From Anagrus nilaparvatae (lineage: Eukaryota; Arthropoda; Insecta; Hymenoptera; Mymaridae), in NCBI GenBank assembly GCA_022575985.1, contig JAKSXM010000007.1, positions 59,922,501-59,986,500 of the forward strand: a DNA stretch of 64,000 bases. The letters are read 5' to 3'. This document shows, piece by piece, positions 22,270-32,758 of this stretch (position 1 is the first letter of the stretch; the number at the start of each line of letters is the position of its first letter). Under the pieces are notes generated by a model. The model ran no database searches and was not told the DNA's origin. It was given only the letters and a program-made list of their open reading frames with translations. A program made the translations under genes and the position numbers.

Positions 22270-23728
22270 TATTTTGATTAATCAAAGATTGATAAGTCTG
22301 CCAATAAATTAAATTTTTTTCTTTTAGTTGTTCATATTTAATTATTTTAGCATCTGTAAAAAAAAAGTATTTAAAACGTGTAATTATAAAAGTGATATAT
22401 TTCTGATTTATTAAATGCTCGATTAAATGTTAATCGAGTAAAAAAAATATTTAATATTATTAATACTTTATATACAATGGACATTTTCAATGACATAAAT
22501 AATTTGAATGATGATTTTTTCCAGCTGATTTTCGAAGTTACTGGAGAGAATGGTTAAAGAAAACATTTTTTTAAAGAACTTAAGAGAAAATAATTTCGTT
22601 AATTACATAACAAATAGTAATTACAGGCTAAAATTTTGCATTTCAAATTTCAAGTTTTAAAATACCGTGCATATAAAATAATATAAAAAATTCATTAATG
22701 TTATCGTCATATCGCGTCATATCGTATTGTAAACCAACAATGTAGTAGTAGCATAAAGGTATATTTATAAATATTATTTTCTTACTTTTGTTTCATTAAA
22801 TAATAAGGTGGACAAATTATATTGAATTAAATAAATTAAAACTAATTAAACAATGTTAGTAAAAATAAATGACAATAATTTACCTTTTGTTAAATTTAAA
22901 AACTGTAGTTTAACTTTTTGGTTAGGTTAAACATTACCGATGATTTTGGAGTCAATATATTCTATTTAATTTAAAAATTTTTACTACAAATTTTACTACA
23001 AAATATTTTACTTGAATATTATTTTATTTATTCAAACAAATTTTCAGCAATCAAATTAATTTTAAAATTAAAATCATTAAAAAAATAGAATTAATAAAAG
23101 TTATCTGAATGAATCAGCTGACCCAACACACTATACTAAATACTATTTTAGTTATTTATAAAGTATAGTTAGTTTTTAGTTTTACCGCGAATTTTAAAAA
23201 ATTCAATCTATTTCATTTAAAAAATATAAAAATGGATAACATAAATTAAATTAAAATTAAAATTAATTAAAAGTTAAAATAAAGTATATAAAAAAACTGC
23301 AGCAATAATCAAAGTTTATTTTTCTAGGTATATGTTAAGTGAATTCATCAAAAACTTTTTTATTTATACATTATTATTATACATTAATTGTAACAAATCC
23401 TGATCGCTCATGGTTTTCAAAAGCTCACATTTAATCTTTTTTTTATCAGTTACTAAATTTATAATAGCTAATGACCATTTATTATTGCATACGAGTTATT
23501 AAATTCATTTAATTTTTAATTTTTTAAAACAGAGTTGCATACGGGCTGTTGGTTTCAAAATTTTCAGAAAATGGCTCAATATTTCAATAAAAATCTAAAT
23601 TGTAAATAAAACTGAAGCAAATTATTTTCGTGTCTAATATTTTTATTTTTTTATAATTTCATGTTGTCCATAATGTCCAATTGTTTATAATAGTTCTTGC
23701 TGATGAAAAATGTTTTTTTACCTCAAGA
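22270..23728. other. Upstream region of the 930-aa zinc-finger gene
   Basis: It contains a predicted leader intron (22354-22883, minus strand), a leader block (22884-23010) with the GGTTAGGTTAAAC and ATTTTGGAGTC phrases, and the motif pair at 23115-23192. The rest is AT-rich without coding signal. Confidence 0.4.
23115..23192 (-). promoter_or_regulatory. E-box-like site plus CCGCGAATTTT motif
   Basis: CAGCTG at 23115 and TTTTACCGCGAATTTTAAAA around 23180-23198. Order and orientation match the copies near 2645, 6264 and 10843, but the E-box is CAGCTG instead of CACGTG. It lies about 300 bp beyond the leader donor. Confidence 0.4.
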
Positions 23729-24095
23729 ACTTGAAAATTAAGAGGGGAGGGGTCAAATTTGCTCGATTTAAGGGAGGGGGTCAAATTTGGCCGGTTTAAG
23801 GGGAGGGGTGTCAAATTAGACTTAGAATAATTTCAATTTAGGGACTTGGAATAATTCGGGTTTAGGGACTTAGAATAATTTTGATTTGCGGACCTAAAAT
23901 ATTACGCGTTCAGGGAATCAGAATATTTTAGGTTTAGAATCTTAACATCTAGTAAGGTGATAATTACAAATTATAAAAATAGCAAATTGCATTGTAATAT
24001 CTCGTAACATTTATGCATTATACCTAGCCCTCAGCTGTAAGTAAACATGTTCCATGCATTTTGGTTGTTTTTACACAAACCGGTTATAAGTTTTT
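23729..24095. repeat. Dispersed G-rich minisatellite-like repeat, copy 1
   Basis: ACTTGAAAATTAAG is followed by three units of a GGGTCAAATTTG...TTTAAGGGG type. Then come three to four units of a 'gggacttagaataatt' type, then a unique tail ending in ACACAAACCGGTTATAAG. The same succession recurs at 39140-39674, so this is a dispersed element. Family unknown. Confidence 0.7.
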
Positions 24096-24119
24096 TAAAA
24101 ATACATTAAAACTTAAATA

Positions 24120-24288
24120 CCCACGTAAAAAGATTCAGCTTACCAATAAGTTTAATTATGGATAATCTTACTCGTAAGCTTAATTTACCTAAAACAGTTT
24201 AATAATTTAACCTATTTTTCGAAAAATTTACAAGTGTAAGCTTACCTAAAATTAAGTTTACTGATAAGCTTAATCTTTTTACTTGGGT
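24120..24288. mobile_element. Short MITE with TA target duplication
   Basis: About 169 bp with roughly 38-bp terminal inverted repeats (CCCACGTAAAAAGATTCAGC at the left, its near-complement at the right), flanked by TA on both sides (24118-24119 and 24289-24290). The TA duplication suggests mobilisation by a Tc1/mariner-type transposase. It has no coding capacity. Confidence 0.7.
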
Positions 24289-25341
24289 ACATAAAGAGTC
24301 AATATATTTTTTTTGTTTCTGATTGGGTTTTATAAAAAAAATCTATTTCCATCTTAAAAAATAAGAAGCGATTAAAAAAAAAAACCAAGTTACCTAGATT
24401 CTTAGTTTTAAAGAGTTGGATAAAGTTTATCTTACTAAATAATTTTTTTTTAGGAATTTGGATATAGGATAGTCATTGCCTTGGTTCCACCAAGAGGAAC
24501 CAAAATTTACAATAGAAAGCATTTTGCAGGATAATGCAGTTTAAGAGTTTCAGGGTTGTAACTTCGTCCAGATGCTATCAATGTAAATAAAAATTAATAG
24601 AAATAGGCCACATCTACAAAAGAGAAGAAAAAATTGTGAGTTTAAAAAATAAATGTAATTTACCTGAATATTTTCTTTATAACTTAACCACGAAAAATTG
24701 GAAAACTTTTGGTACAGAAATAAGGCTACCTTGAGTCATTAATATTTAGATTAATTTTTGAAAAACCTTTCAAAAACCTAAAATTTGACTTTGGGCTAAA
24801 AATTGAATGACCAGTAGTTCTTGAAGTTATATATTTGGTCGAATAATTGTTTTCTAAGACGATAATAAAAATAAAAAAATGGCATTCAGTTGGTTAAATC
24901 ACTAATTATAAAAAATTTATTTATTTCAAAAATAATAATTACATGTTGCATCAAGCAAATACATCAAATTTGATATTTAACTTTTAACAAATAAAAAATT
25001 TAAGAACTTATTTTTTTGCAAAAAAAAAAAAAAAAAATTTATTTTTATGGCATATTTTTCTTATCCTGTAAGATCACCATACATTTTTCATTGAAAACAA
25101 AACAAAAAATTATTCTTACAACTAGCTATAAAAAAAAAATTTTATAAAAAAAAAATAAAAATGATTACAAGCTAAAGCTTGGCATGAAGGCTTGTTATTA
25201 AAAAATACTTTAGAATAATTTTGAAGACTCGACCAAAATGAGACGTATTAATTAAATAATTTTTTTTTGAAATTGTAAGAACAAATAATATTTTGGTAAC
25301 TACAATTTTTTGAATACTTTTACTAACTTAAGACCTTAATA
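24289..25341. other. Intergenic stretch
   Basis: AT-rich, with a small palindrome TTGGTTCC...GGAACCAA at about 24481-24503. No gene was seen. It separates the array's last gene from the repeats. Confidence 0.35.
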
Positions 25342-26787
25342 TTATTTCATAGAATCTAACAAGATTTTAATATTATTTTTTATTTCGGTTACTAAACCTA
25401 TTAATTGACCTTCAATTGATTCGCAACTTGGGTTATTTGCCCTTTTTTTCTGAACATCTTTTACCATAAATATTTCTTGATCAATTTTCTCCATTTTCAC
25501 ATCTGGATGCAAAATATCAATTATTTCAATTTCATCTTCTTCTATAACATTTTTCACTGTACTTTGAGTTATTGTAGAGCTACTTGATGGCCCAGGCTCA
25601 TTAAAATTTGGACAAATAATTTCAGGAAGTTCTACAATAGATGCTGGTTGATGCTTTTGGAAATTTACATTTATTTTATCAACAACTCCTGAATCCCTTA
25701 AAGGCAAATCAATTGAAATTTCTGTAGCTTCTACTCCACCAGCAGTTTGGATTGTATCGATTGATTTTCCAAAATCATTATTGGATTCAGGTGTCTCTTT
25801 ATGGATTTCCAGATGGCTATCAAATTCAATTTTATCAGTGAACTTCATTTTGCATTGACGACAAGGAAAAACTTTATTAGTGTGACTTTTGAGATGAAAT
25901 ATTATTGCGATCCTCTTATCAAATATTTCTTCACAAAAATGGCATTTAAAAACCTTATTAACGTTACCTTTTTCAGCTTTCTTAAAATTATTAATCGAAT
26001 GCCTCTGAGTTTTTATCATAGGTTTACTGTTTTTTTTCTGAAAAGCTTTTAGTTTTTCTTTACTTGATTTACACTGCTTAGGACTTTCAATTTTGTCAAT
26101 TTTAAGATGAGTTTGCAAATCATATTTCTGAATAAATCGGTTTCTGCAATAATAACTTTCTATTGTTTTTACACACTGAATTTTTTCGTGAGATTTGAGG
26201 CTACTTTTTTCTGTGAAAGTCTTATCACATAATTTACATTTAAAAGGTTTCTCTCTCATATGTGCTCGTTGATGTCTTATTAAGTTCTCCCTAAATTTAA
26301 TTTCTTTTTTGGACTGATCGCATTTAATATATTTATCTCCTGAGTGAGTTTTCTCGTGTTTTAAAATATCCCTTTTTCGTGAGAAAGTTTTAAAACAAAT
26401 TTTACATTTGTGAGGTTTTTCCCCTGTGTGAATGAGAAAGTGTTTATCTAACTTTTTTTTCGTGAAGAATCCTTCTTTGCAAACTTCACACTTAAAACTT
26501 TTTTCTCTGGTGTGTGTTTTTTTATGCCTTGTAAGGTGACTTGAAGTCTTATAAGTTTTCTTGCATAAATTACATTTGTATGGTCTTTCGTCTGCGTGAT
26601 CTCGTGGATTAAGTTTTTTTTTGCTGAAAAATCTTTTTTTAAAGCTGGCTCCTTTTACTGGTTTTGTATCACTGTGAAGCTTTTTATGATTTTTAAGTTG
26701 AACTGCTTTGGCAAAAGATTTGCTACATGTTTGACAATTGAAAGACGTATTAGTTCCAGAAACTGTACGTTTAAACTTATTGTCCAT
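25342..26787 (-). CDS. Diverged C2H2 zinc-finger protein of the array (481 aa)
   Basis: A 481-residue protein with about seven good C2H2 fingers (FNCQTCSKSF at residue 16, YKCNLCKKTY, FKCEVCKEGF, HKCKICFKTF, FKCKLCDKTF, then a separated pair VFKCHFCEEIF and FPCRQCKMKF) and three or four eroded ones. The separated finger corresponds in place and pattern (F-x-x-x-x-A-I-I-x-H-L-K-S-H) to the lone finger of the larger genes. The C-terminus is shorter and different: an acidic stretch with EIEIIDILHPDVKMEKID, then a helical, lysine-rich end. It may be a distant version of the shared module or unrelated. On the minus strand a 63-bp leader intron is well defined: acceptor TTTTATTTTCAG ending at 26801 and donor AAATTTAG/GTAATT at 26863. 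The start is the first ATG after that intron. Confidence 0.85.
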   Translation of the reverse strand: MDNKFKRTVSGTNTSFNCQTCSKSFAKAVQLKNHKKLHSDTKPVKGASFKKRFFSKKKLNPRDHADERPYKCNLCKKTYKTSSHLTRHKKTHTREKSFKCEVCKEGFFTKKKLDKHFLIHTGEKPHKCKICFKTFSRKRDILKHEKTHSGDKYIKCDQSKKEIKFRENLIRHQRAHMREKPFKCKLCDKTFTEKSSLKSHEKIQCVKTIESYYCRNRFIQKYDLQTHLKIDKIESPKQCKSSKEKLKAFQKKNSKPMIKTQRHSINNFKKAEKGNVNKVFKCHFCEEIFDKRIAIIFHLKSHTNKVFPCRQCKMKFTDKIEFDSHLEIHKETPESNNDFGKSIDTIQTAGGVEATEISIDLPLRDSGVVDKINVNFQKHQPASIVELPEIICPNFNEPGPSSSSTITQSTVKNVIEEDEIEIIDILHPDVKMEKIDQEIFMVKDVQKKRANNPSCESIEGQLIGLVTEIKNNIKILLDSMK

Positions 26788-29019
26788 TTTATTTTTCTTA
26801 CTGAAAATAAAAAAAAAATTTAATAAAAGGTCATTCTATATTAAAAAAAAATTTTTCAATTACCTAAATTTTTATATTTACTTTCAAAGCTGCTGCAATA
26901 ATGATTAGAGAACGATGATCCCTATGAAAATCTATAAAAATAAAAATATGCAATGTTTTAGTCAATTATTATTAACTGGTTTTTTAAGAACATTTTATAA
27001 TCGGAACAAAAGATCAGGGTACATATTTTATTTTTTATTTTTTTTTCTTCTTATAGAAAAATTATAATTTTGTAAGTATACTGAAATTTAAAAGGTCAAA
27101 AAAATATGGGCTTTGACTTTTGAATGCTAAACAAATATTTTGTCCCCCATGTTTAAAAAATATCTATTTTTATAAAATAATACTACAAAATGGGTACATT
27201 GAAGTTATTTTCAAAATAAAATTTAATTGGTAATAAATACAAATTAACTATAAATAATTATTTTTTAATTTTGCTTTTAAGAAAATTTAATTTTCAAAAT
27301 TTTTATACTACACTGAAATGGCTTTATTTTATAGATTAATTTAAATATCATGAATTACCTCTTAATTAAGACAGAACTTTTTAGTTTTTAATGATTTCTG
27401 GTATTGTCTTCAAATAAGAAATATTTAAAAATTAATTTTTTATAATAAATACTTTTAAAAAAATTAAAATTTTTTAATAAATTTTAAACAAATAAACCAT
27501 AAATATATTACTTTTTTATGATTTCAAAACAAATAAAATTTTAGATAAACAGTATCAGTTGTCTATTTGACTTTCTAGAAGCAACTGATTCTCGATTTTG
27601 TATATTCTTTACAATATTCTTTCTTCGTGTCACCAATATTTGTTTTCTTTTTGGTCAATAAGAGTCAAGTTCAAATAAAATTTATTGTAAATATTATGAA
27701 ATTATATAGTAATAAAAATAAAATAAAAATTACTATAACAATAAGTTTATTAAAATCAGTTCTGATTATTTTCCCCATTCTTCAAATCCTCATTGTAAGA
27801 TTTTTGGCCACTAAATTAATTTTTTAATTCTTTTTTAAAAATAAATTCTAATTTTTTATGCTTATTTTTGTAAACGCTAATTTATCTATATTTTTTATGT
27901 TTTTTAATCTAAAAGTTGATCTGATCCAAATCTGCTCGAGTAGTGCAAGATATTTCAAAAATCATTAAAACCTAAATAAAACGGAAAAGTACACTTGGAT
28001 GAAAATTAATTTTATTAATTAACTAATTGTGATTCAGGTTGGTCAATGGGTTTTTAGCAAAGACCAGGCGAACTGCTAAGCTTACATTATATCGGAATTG
28101 TCAAGTGTACTTAAATATCATATATTCAACCCGAAATACTCGATTCATCTGGAAATTATTATTATTAAACAATAATGTCCGAAGCACATAATGAGGAAAA
28201 TTGCAAGAAAAGCTATGTTAAAAGTTTTAAATTAAAATAATAAATTAAAAATTCTAACCATGATTTTAATATTTGCGTAAAATTACTGATTATTTTAAAA
28301 TTAAATACGCAAATATTCAAGCGAATAAACAAAATATTTTTCGCTTGGAGACGAAATAATTCAGCTATAATTTTTATTATTTTTTGTTTCACATTACGAG
28401 CGTAATTATTCATTTTAAGAAAATTAGGTAACAAAATTTTATAAAAATGAATATAAAAACAATAAAAAATTTTAACATTTTAAATAAATATTTCTTTTTG
28501 CATTAATTATTTATAATAAATAAATTTTTGGAAGGGCTTTGGAAATGATTAAACATTTGCAGTAAAAAATAGTTGGTTTTCAAAGTCAATTGTTGTGTGG
28601 CATCAAGTTGGTTAACATGACACTTTTCTTATTGCTTTTTAAATTCTTTGTATTTCTGATTATAATAGTTGAAATAATGAAAATTAGTATCTTTAAAGTT
28701 TACCAAATTATCTTCGAATAATATTCAAATATGAAAAAATAAATAAATAAACTGAAGCTTCTAATTTTTCAATATTGATTACTGAAAATCAATTAATTGT
28801 TTGTTGCAGTTAAATGTAAAAATAGAAATTTATTTTCTAAACAGTTTAAAAAACAGCAATTATCTATGATTAAATAAAGTATTTTTCATTGAACTTTTTG
28901 CAAGACTTTTTGTCAGAGAAGCACCTGTTGATCATAAAAATCAGGTGTTATCAATTATGTTATTTAAATTACTATTGAATTATTTTTAAGCTTACATCAC
29001 AATTTTATTTAGTATAAAT
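26788..29019. other. Upstream region of the last zinc-finger gene and AT-rich spacer
   Basis: It begins with the 63-bp leader intron (26801-26863) and a leader exon. No copy of the CCGCG motif was found here. The rest is AT-rich. Open frames at 27627-27827 (+) and 28213-28434 (-) look like chance translations of low-complexity sequence. Confidence 0.35.
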
Positions 29020-29020
29020 A

Positions 29021-29736
29021 CTCCAGTCAAAATACGGGTTTGGGTGGACTTACGGTTAAGAATACGAGATTTGCTCTAATATAAGTTTTTTCGGTCGCTG
29101 AACACGAAAATCGGGGTCATTTGGCTAGGAAAATGGGGCTTCACCCTTAAATTTGTAAAAACTACCCTCGAATCTTTCTTTCGTTCTTTCTTTCGTTCTG
29201 AATCGATAGGTTTGTCCAAGAATTGGTTTCTAAGAATTTTTTGGGTTGCTAATTAAGAATCTCAATGATTTTAGAAAGTAAAATTAATATTTCACTCTTA
29301 AATTAGCTAAAACTTTCGCGGCCAGATTTGGTTCACAAGAGATTTTTGAGTCGCTGATAACGATTTTCATGGATTTTTTTTATGAATAATTAATTTATCA
29401 CCCCTAAATTACCGAAAACAACCCCCAAAAGGGGTGTTTTTGCTGTTTCTGCACTTTTTGCGTCAAGATTAAGTCCACAAGGGTTTTTTGGGTCGCTGAA
29501 AACGAATTTCATGGATTTTTTAATGAAAAATTAATATTTCAACCTTATATTAGCTAAAACTATCCCCTAAAGGCGAATACATCCAAAATACCCCGTTTTG
29601 GGGGTAGTTTTTGCAAATTTAAGGGTGAAGCCACATTTTCTTATTCAAATGACCCCGATTTTCGTGACCTATACTAGAGCAAATCTCGTATTCGCAACCG
29701 TAAGTCCACCCCCCCCCCCCCGTATTTTGACTGGAG
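29021..29736. mobile_element. MITE with ~130-bp terminal inverted repeats and TA duplication
   Basis: The left end CTCCAGTCAAAATACGGG... and the right end ...CCCGTATTTTGACTGGAG are inverted copies. The match continues for about 130 bp each side (GGTGGACTTACGGTT, CGAATACGAG or AGAATACGAG, CGAAAATCGGGGTCATTTG). The right arm contains a 14-base C run. TA flanks both ends (29019-29020, 29737-29738). Inside, a segment with GGTCGCTGAxAACGAxTTTCATGGATTTTTT occurs at least twice as a direct repeat. No coding capacity. The TA duplication suggests a Tc1/mariner-type origin. Confidence 0.8.
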
Positions 29737-29738
29737 TA

Positions 29739-30688
29739 AAACATTTAAATATGACTTTTTTCTTTTCGCCTATAAATTTATAATTATTATAAACTACGAT
29801 TAGAAAGTACGAAAATCACGAAAATCAAGCACCTCCGAAACTCCTCCGAAACCTCCGAAATCCACCTAAAAAATTAAATCAAGTATTCAAAATAATGCCT
29901 ATACTTGTTCATATTTATAATCTCTCCATCGAGTCAAACAGTTTCCCGAGTTTCCCAAATGGATGAAAGAAGTTTTAATATTGCCCTAAATAAAGTCAGT
30001 CGACCGCAAAGTCCGACGGGCTTTCGCCTATCATAGCCCTTTTGTGCTGAATTTCAAAAGTTTTTTAAAAATCCGTACACAAGTTCTTCTTGCTAAGCTT
30101 CTTGATGATATAACTAAAAATATAAATTAAGCTTTATTTATTTACTTCCTTTATTAATAAAGTTATTTTTATTAAATAATTAATTTTTTATTTCTATGTA
30201 TCACTTAAATTGAATAGAATTTTTTCATTGATTAGTAAACTTTTAAAATTCAATTTCAATGAACAATTAATAACTTTGTTTTCAAATCAATTATTTATAT
30301 TCATACACGTGCAACAATAAAATCTATAATGTAATATCTGGTTAAAAGGTCAGCTATAATTATTTCAAAACAGAATTTTACAAAATATTGTGCAAACATG
30401 GAATTTTGAGAACTTTCAAGGAAAGTTAAAAACTTAGGTACTTTAATGCAATTTGTGGCACAAAATATTCGAGAGAATCTTAACGCTTATGAATTTATGA
30501 AATTACTGTTTACATGGGTAAAAAAATTAAGGCTATCGGACAAAAGTACCGAAATTTTGTTGGCGATGAAGTATTGAAACAAATGGCAAATTTTACCTCT
30601 TATCTTTCAAAAATTCGAGTAATTGTTTGAGAGTATATAAATTTCAAAATAGATACCATTAAATAATCTTTTCATTTTCTTATGGATA
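29739..30688. other. Intergenic stretch
   Basis: No gene or repeat could be supported. It has a locally higher GC content near 29930-30060 (CAGTCGACCGCAAAGTCCGA) without a recognisable frame. Confidence 0.3.
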
Positions 30689-30803
30689 TTGGTTCCTCAT
30701 AGAGGAACCTTTGTGACAGGTGAAATTTTGATTTTCGATATTTTGGCATATAAGCACGTTTTGAGACCTCAGGAAGCAAAAAAACCGGTTTTTAAAAAAA
30801 GTC

Positions 30804-30864
<61 letters not shown>

Positions 30865-31690
30865 ATGTATATATGTATGTATGTATGTCGCACTGTAACC
30901 GGTGATATTTCACAGCCAACACGACATTAAGACCTAATTTTTTTTTCAAAAATTTTTTCACCAAAAAAGCTCGAGGTACTTTTTTTTTTTTTAATTTGGA
31001 TGTAATACCTCATTTATTTCCACGAAAGTACTTATATTTGAAAGTATGGTTTTCACATGATATCTCGAATCGGATACTTAATTTTCTGAAAATTTTTTTC
31101 CTAAAATTTTTTTCACCAAAAAATACAAAAAATACCAATTTTTTTTTTCTTTTTGGACGTAGTACCTAATTTATTTCCATGGAAGTACTAGTTTTAGAAA
31201 TATCGTTTATAGTAATTTTTTGGACCTAATACTTAATTTTTTTAAAATTTTTTTCTCAAAATTTTTGCCGCCAAAAAATACAAAAAATATCAAAATTTTT
31301 TTTATTTTAGGACGTAATACTTATTTTTTTCCTATGAAAGTATACGAATATCTAGAATTATCGTTTTTAAAGGATTCCATCTGATACGTAATTTTTCGAA
31401 ATTTTTTTTTTCAAAATTTTTTATACATTAAAAAGTTAAAAAAATATTATCTTTTTATTGACGTAGTGCCTATTTTATTTCTCTGAAAGTATTAATACCT
31501 GGAATTATGAGTTTTGAAAATTTTTTGGGTATCAGGGGAAAGTTTATCCACTTTCTTTATTAAATTTAGAATATTTGGCACAATTATTCTAATATTTTAA
31601 TTTTTTATTAGGTAAAATAGAACATTGATAACATTTTGTTATTGCTAATGAGGAACCATAGTGCCAATTACTTGGCAGCGTTTTTTTTTA
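30689..31690. mobile_element. Non-autonomous copy of the repeat-rich element family
   Basis: The right end (31650-31682, GGAACCATAGTGCCAATTAC then TTGGCAGCG) is the same terminal sequence that bounds the element nested in the P transposon (43141-47834). Inside are four to five imperfect units of about 150-170 bp carrying 'acgtagtacctaatttatttcYatgRaagtac'-like phrases, as in that element. The left end near 30689 keeps only TTGGTTCCTCAT, so it is degenerate or truncated. A microsatellite lies inside it. No coding capacity. Confidence 0.6.
30806..30889. repeat. (GT)n followed by (GTAT)n microsatellite
   Basis: An uninterrupted GT tract from about 30806 to 30848 continues into GTAT repeats to about 30888. 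Open frames across it on both strands are artefacts of the repeat. Confidence 0.95.
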
Positions 31691-32758
31691 TGGGATTCAC
31701 TATAATTATTTTATATAAATTGGGTGTCCAAAATTTTATAAAGAAACTATTTATCAGATTAAGATAATTTTTTTTAAATAACGTTGAAAAGGTCAGATTC
31801 AACGTGAATATAATTTTTTTTATAAACTAAATCATAACTTTATGTTGTAATAAGTGATTCATAAAACTACTCATTAAAAAAATTAAAAACTATTTTTTTT
31901 CAAAGCCAAGCTAATTTGAATAAATTTTTTATTCGCTACTCTTACGTTTGCGTGTACCAATGGAATTTCGTAACGTATTATCAGTTTAGAGCGTATTGTT
32001 TTCTAATTTAATTAGTCGCAATTGGACTATCTTTTTAAGCACTTGAATTTTTATTAATTCGGAATTTAGTAAATATGAATTTTAGCACGATCGTTGTGGT
32101 TCACAATGCCAATAGAAATACAAGAAATAAGTCGAATTAAAATTTAAAATAAATTTAAATAAATAAAATAAATAAATAAAAAATATTAATATTATTAATG
32201 ATAATAATAGCAAGAAATTTGTTTAACCGTTAATTTTATTCGCTAAATAATTGTAGGCCATAATTTTCATATAAACTTGTACTAAATCTGTAAAACTGTA
32301 AAAGAATAATTGTTAAAAAGTGTGAAAATGTCAAAAAGTGTAAAATAACGTAGCTGCATAGCCTAAAAGAAGGCTCGAAGAAAAAAAAAACAAAAAAAAA
32401 AGACGAATTTCTATAAAAAGTAAAAAAACAGTTTGTTTTTTGAACTAGTCAAACGAATTAAGAATCAATAAAGCGTTTAAAATTATCCTAATCCTTTTTG
32501 CTTGAATTTTGCACCATCAGAAAAATATTTAATACAAAGTTTTTCTTTTTTCAACGTGGATTAAATTAAAACAATGACTGTTTTTCAAAAATCAATTGTT
32601 TATGCAGCTGCGTTACGTGTGTCAATAGAATTTCATATAAAGTGCATTAGCTCCAAGGACGCTCTTTTCTACGGTTTAATAAACTTTCCTTACGCTTTTT
32701 CAGTAAGTACTGACCTTCCACAAAATTAATTTTAACTCTTCATGTAGTACCTGAAATC
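31691..32758. other. Upstream region of the ionotropic receptor gene
   Basis: Two related segments, near 31945-31990 (GTACCAATGGAATTTCGTAA) and 32615-32650 (GTGTCAATAGAATTTCATAT), suggest an old duplication of the promoter region. A CTTTTTCAG at about 32693-32701 could be an acceptor of a leader intron. No coding sequence was seen. Confidence 0.35.

Noticed and set aside
30680..30964. Open frames of His-Thr or Val-Cys repeats
   Set aside because: Translation of the GT/GTAT microsatellite.
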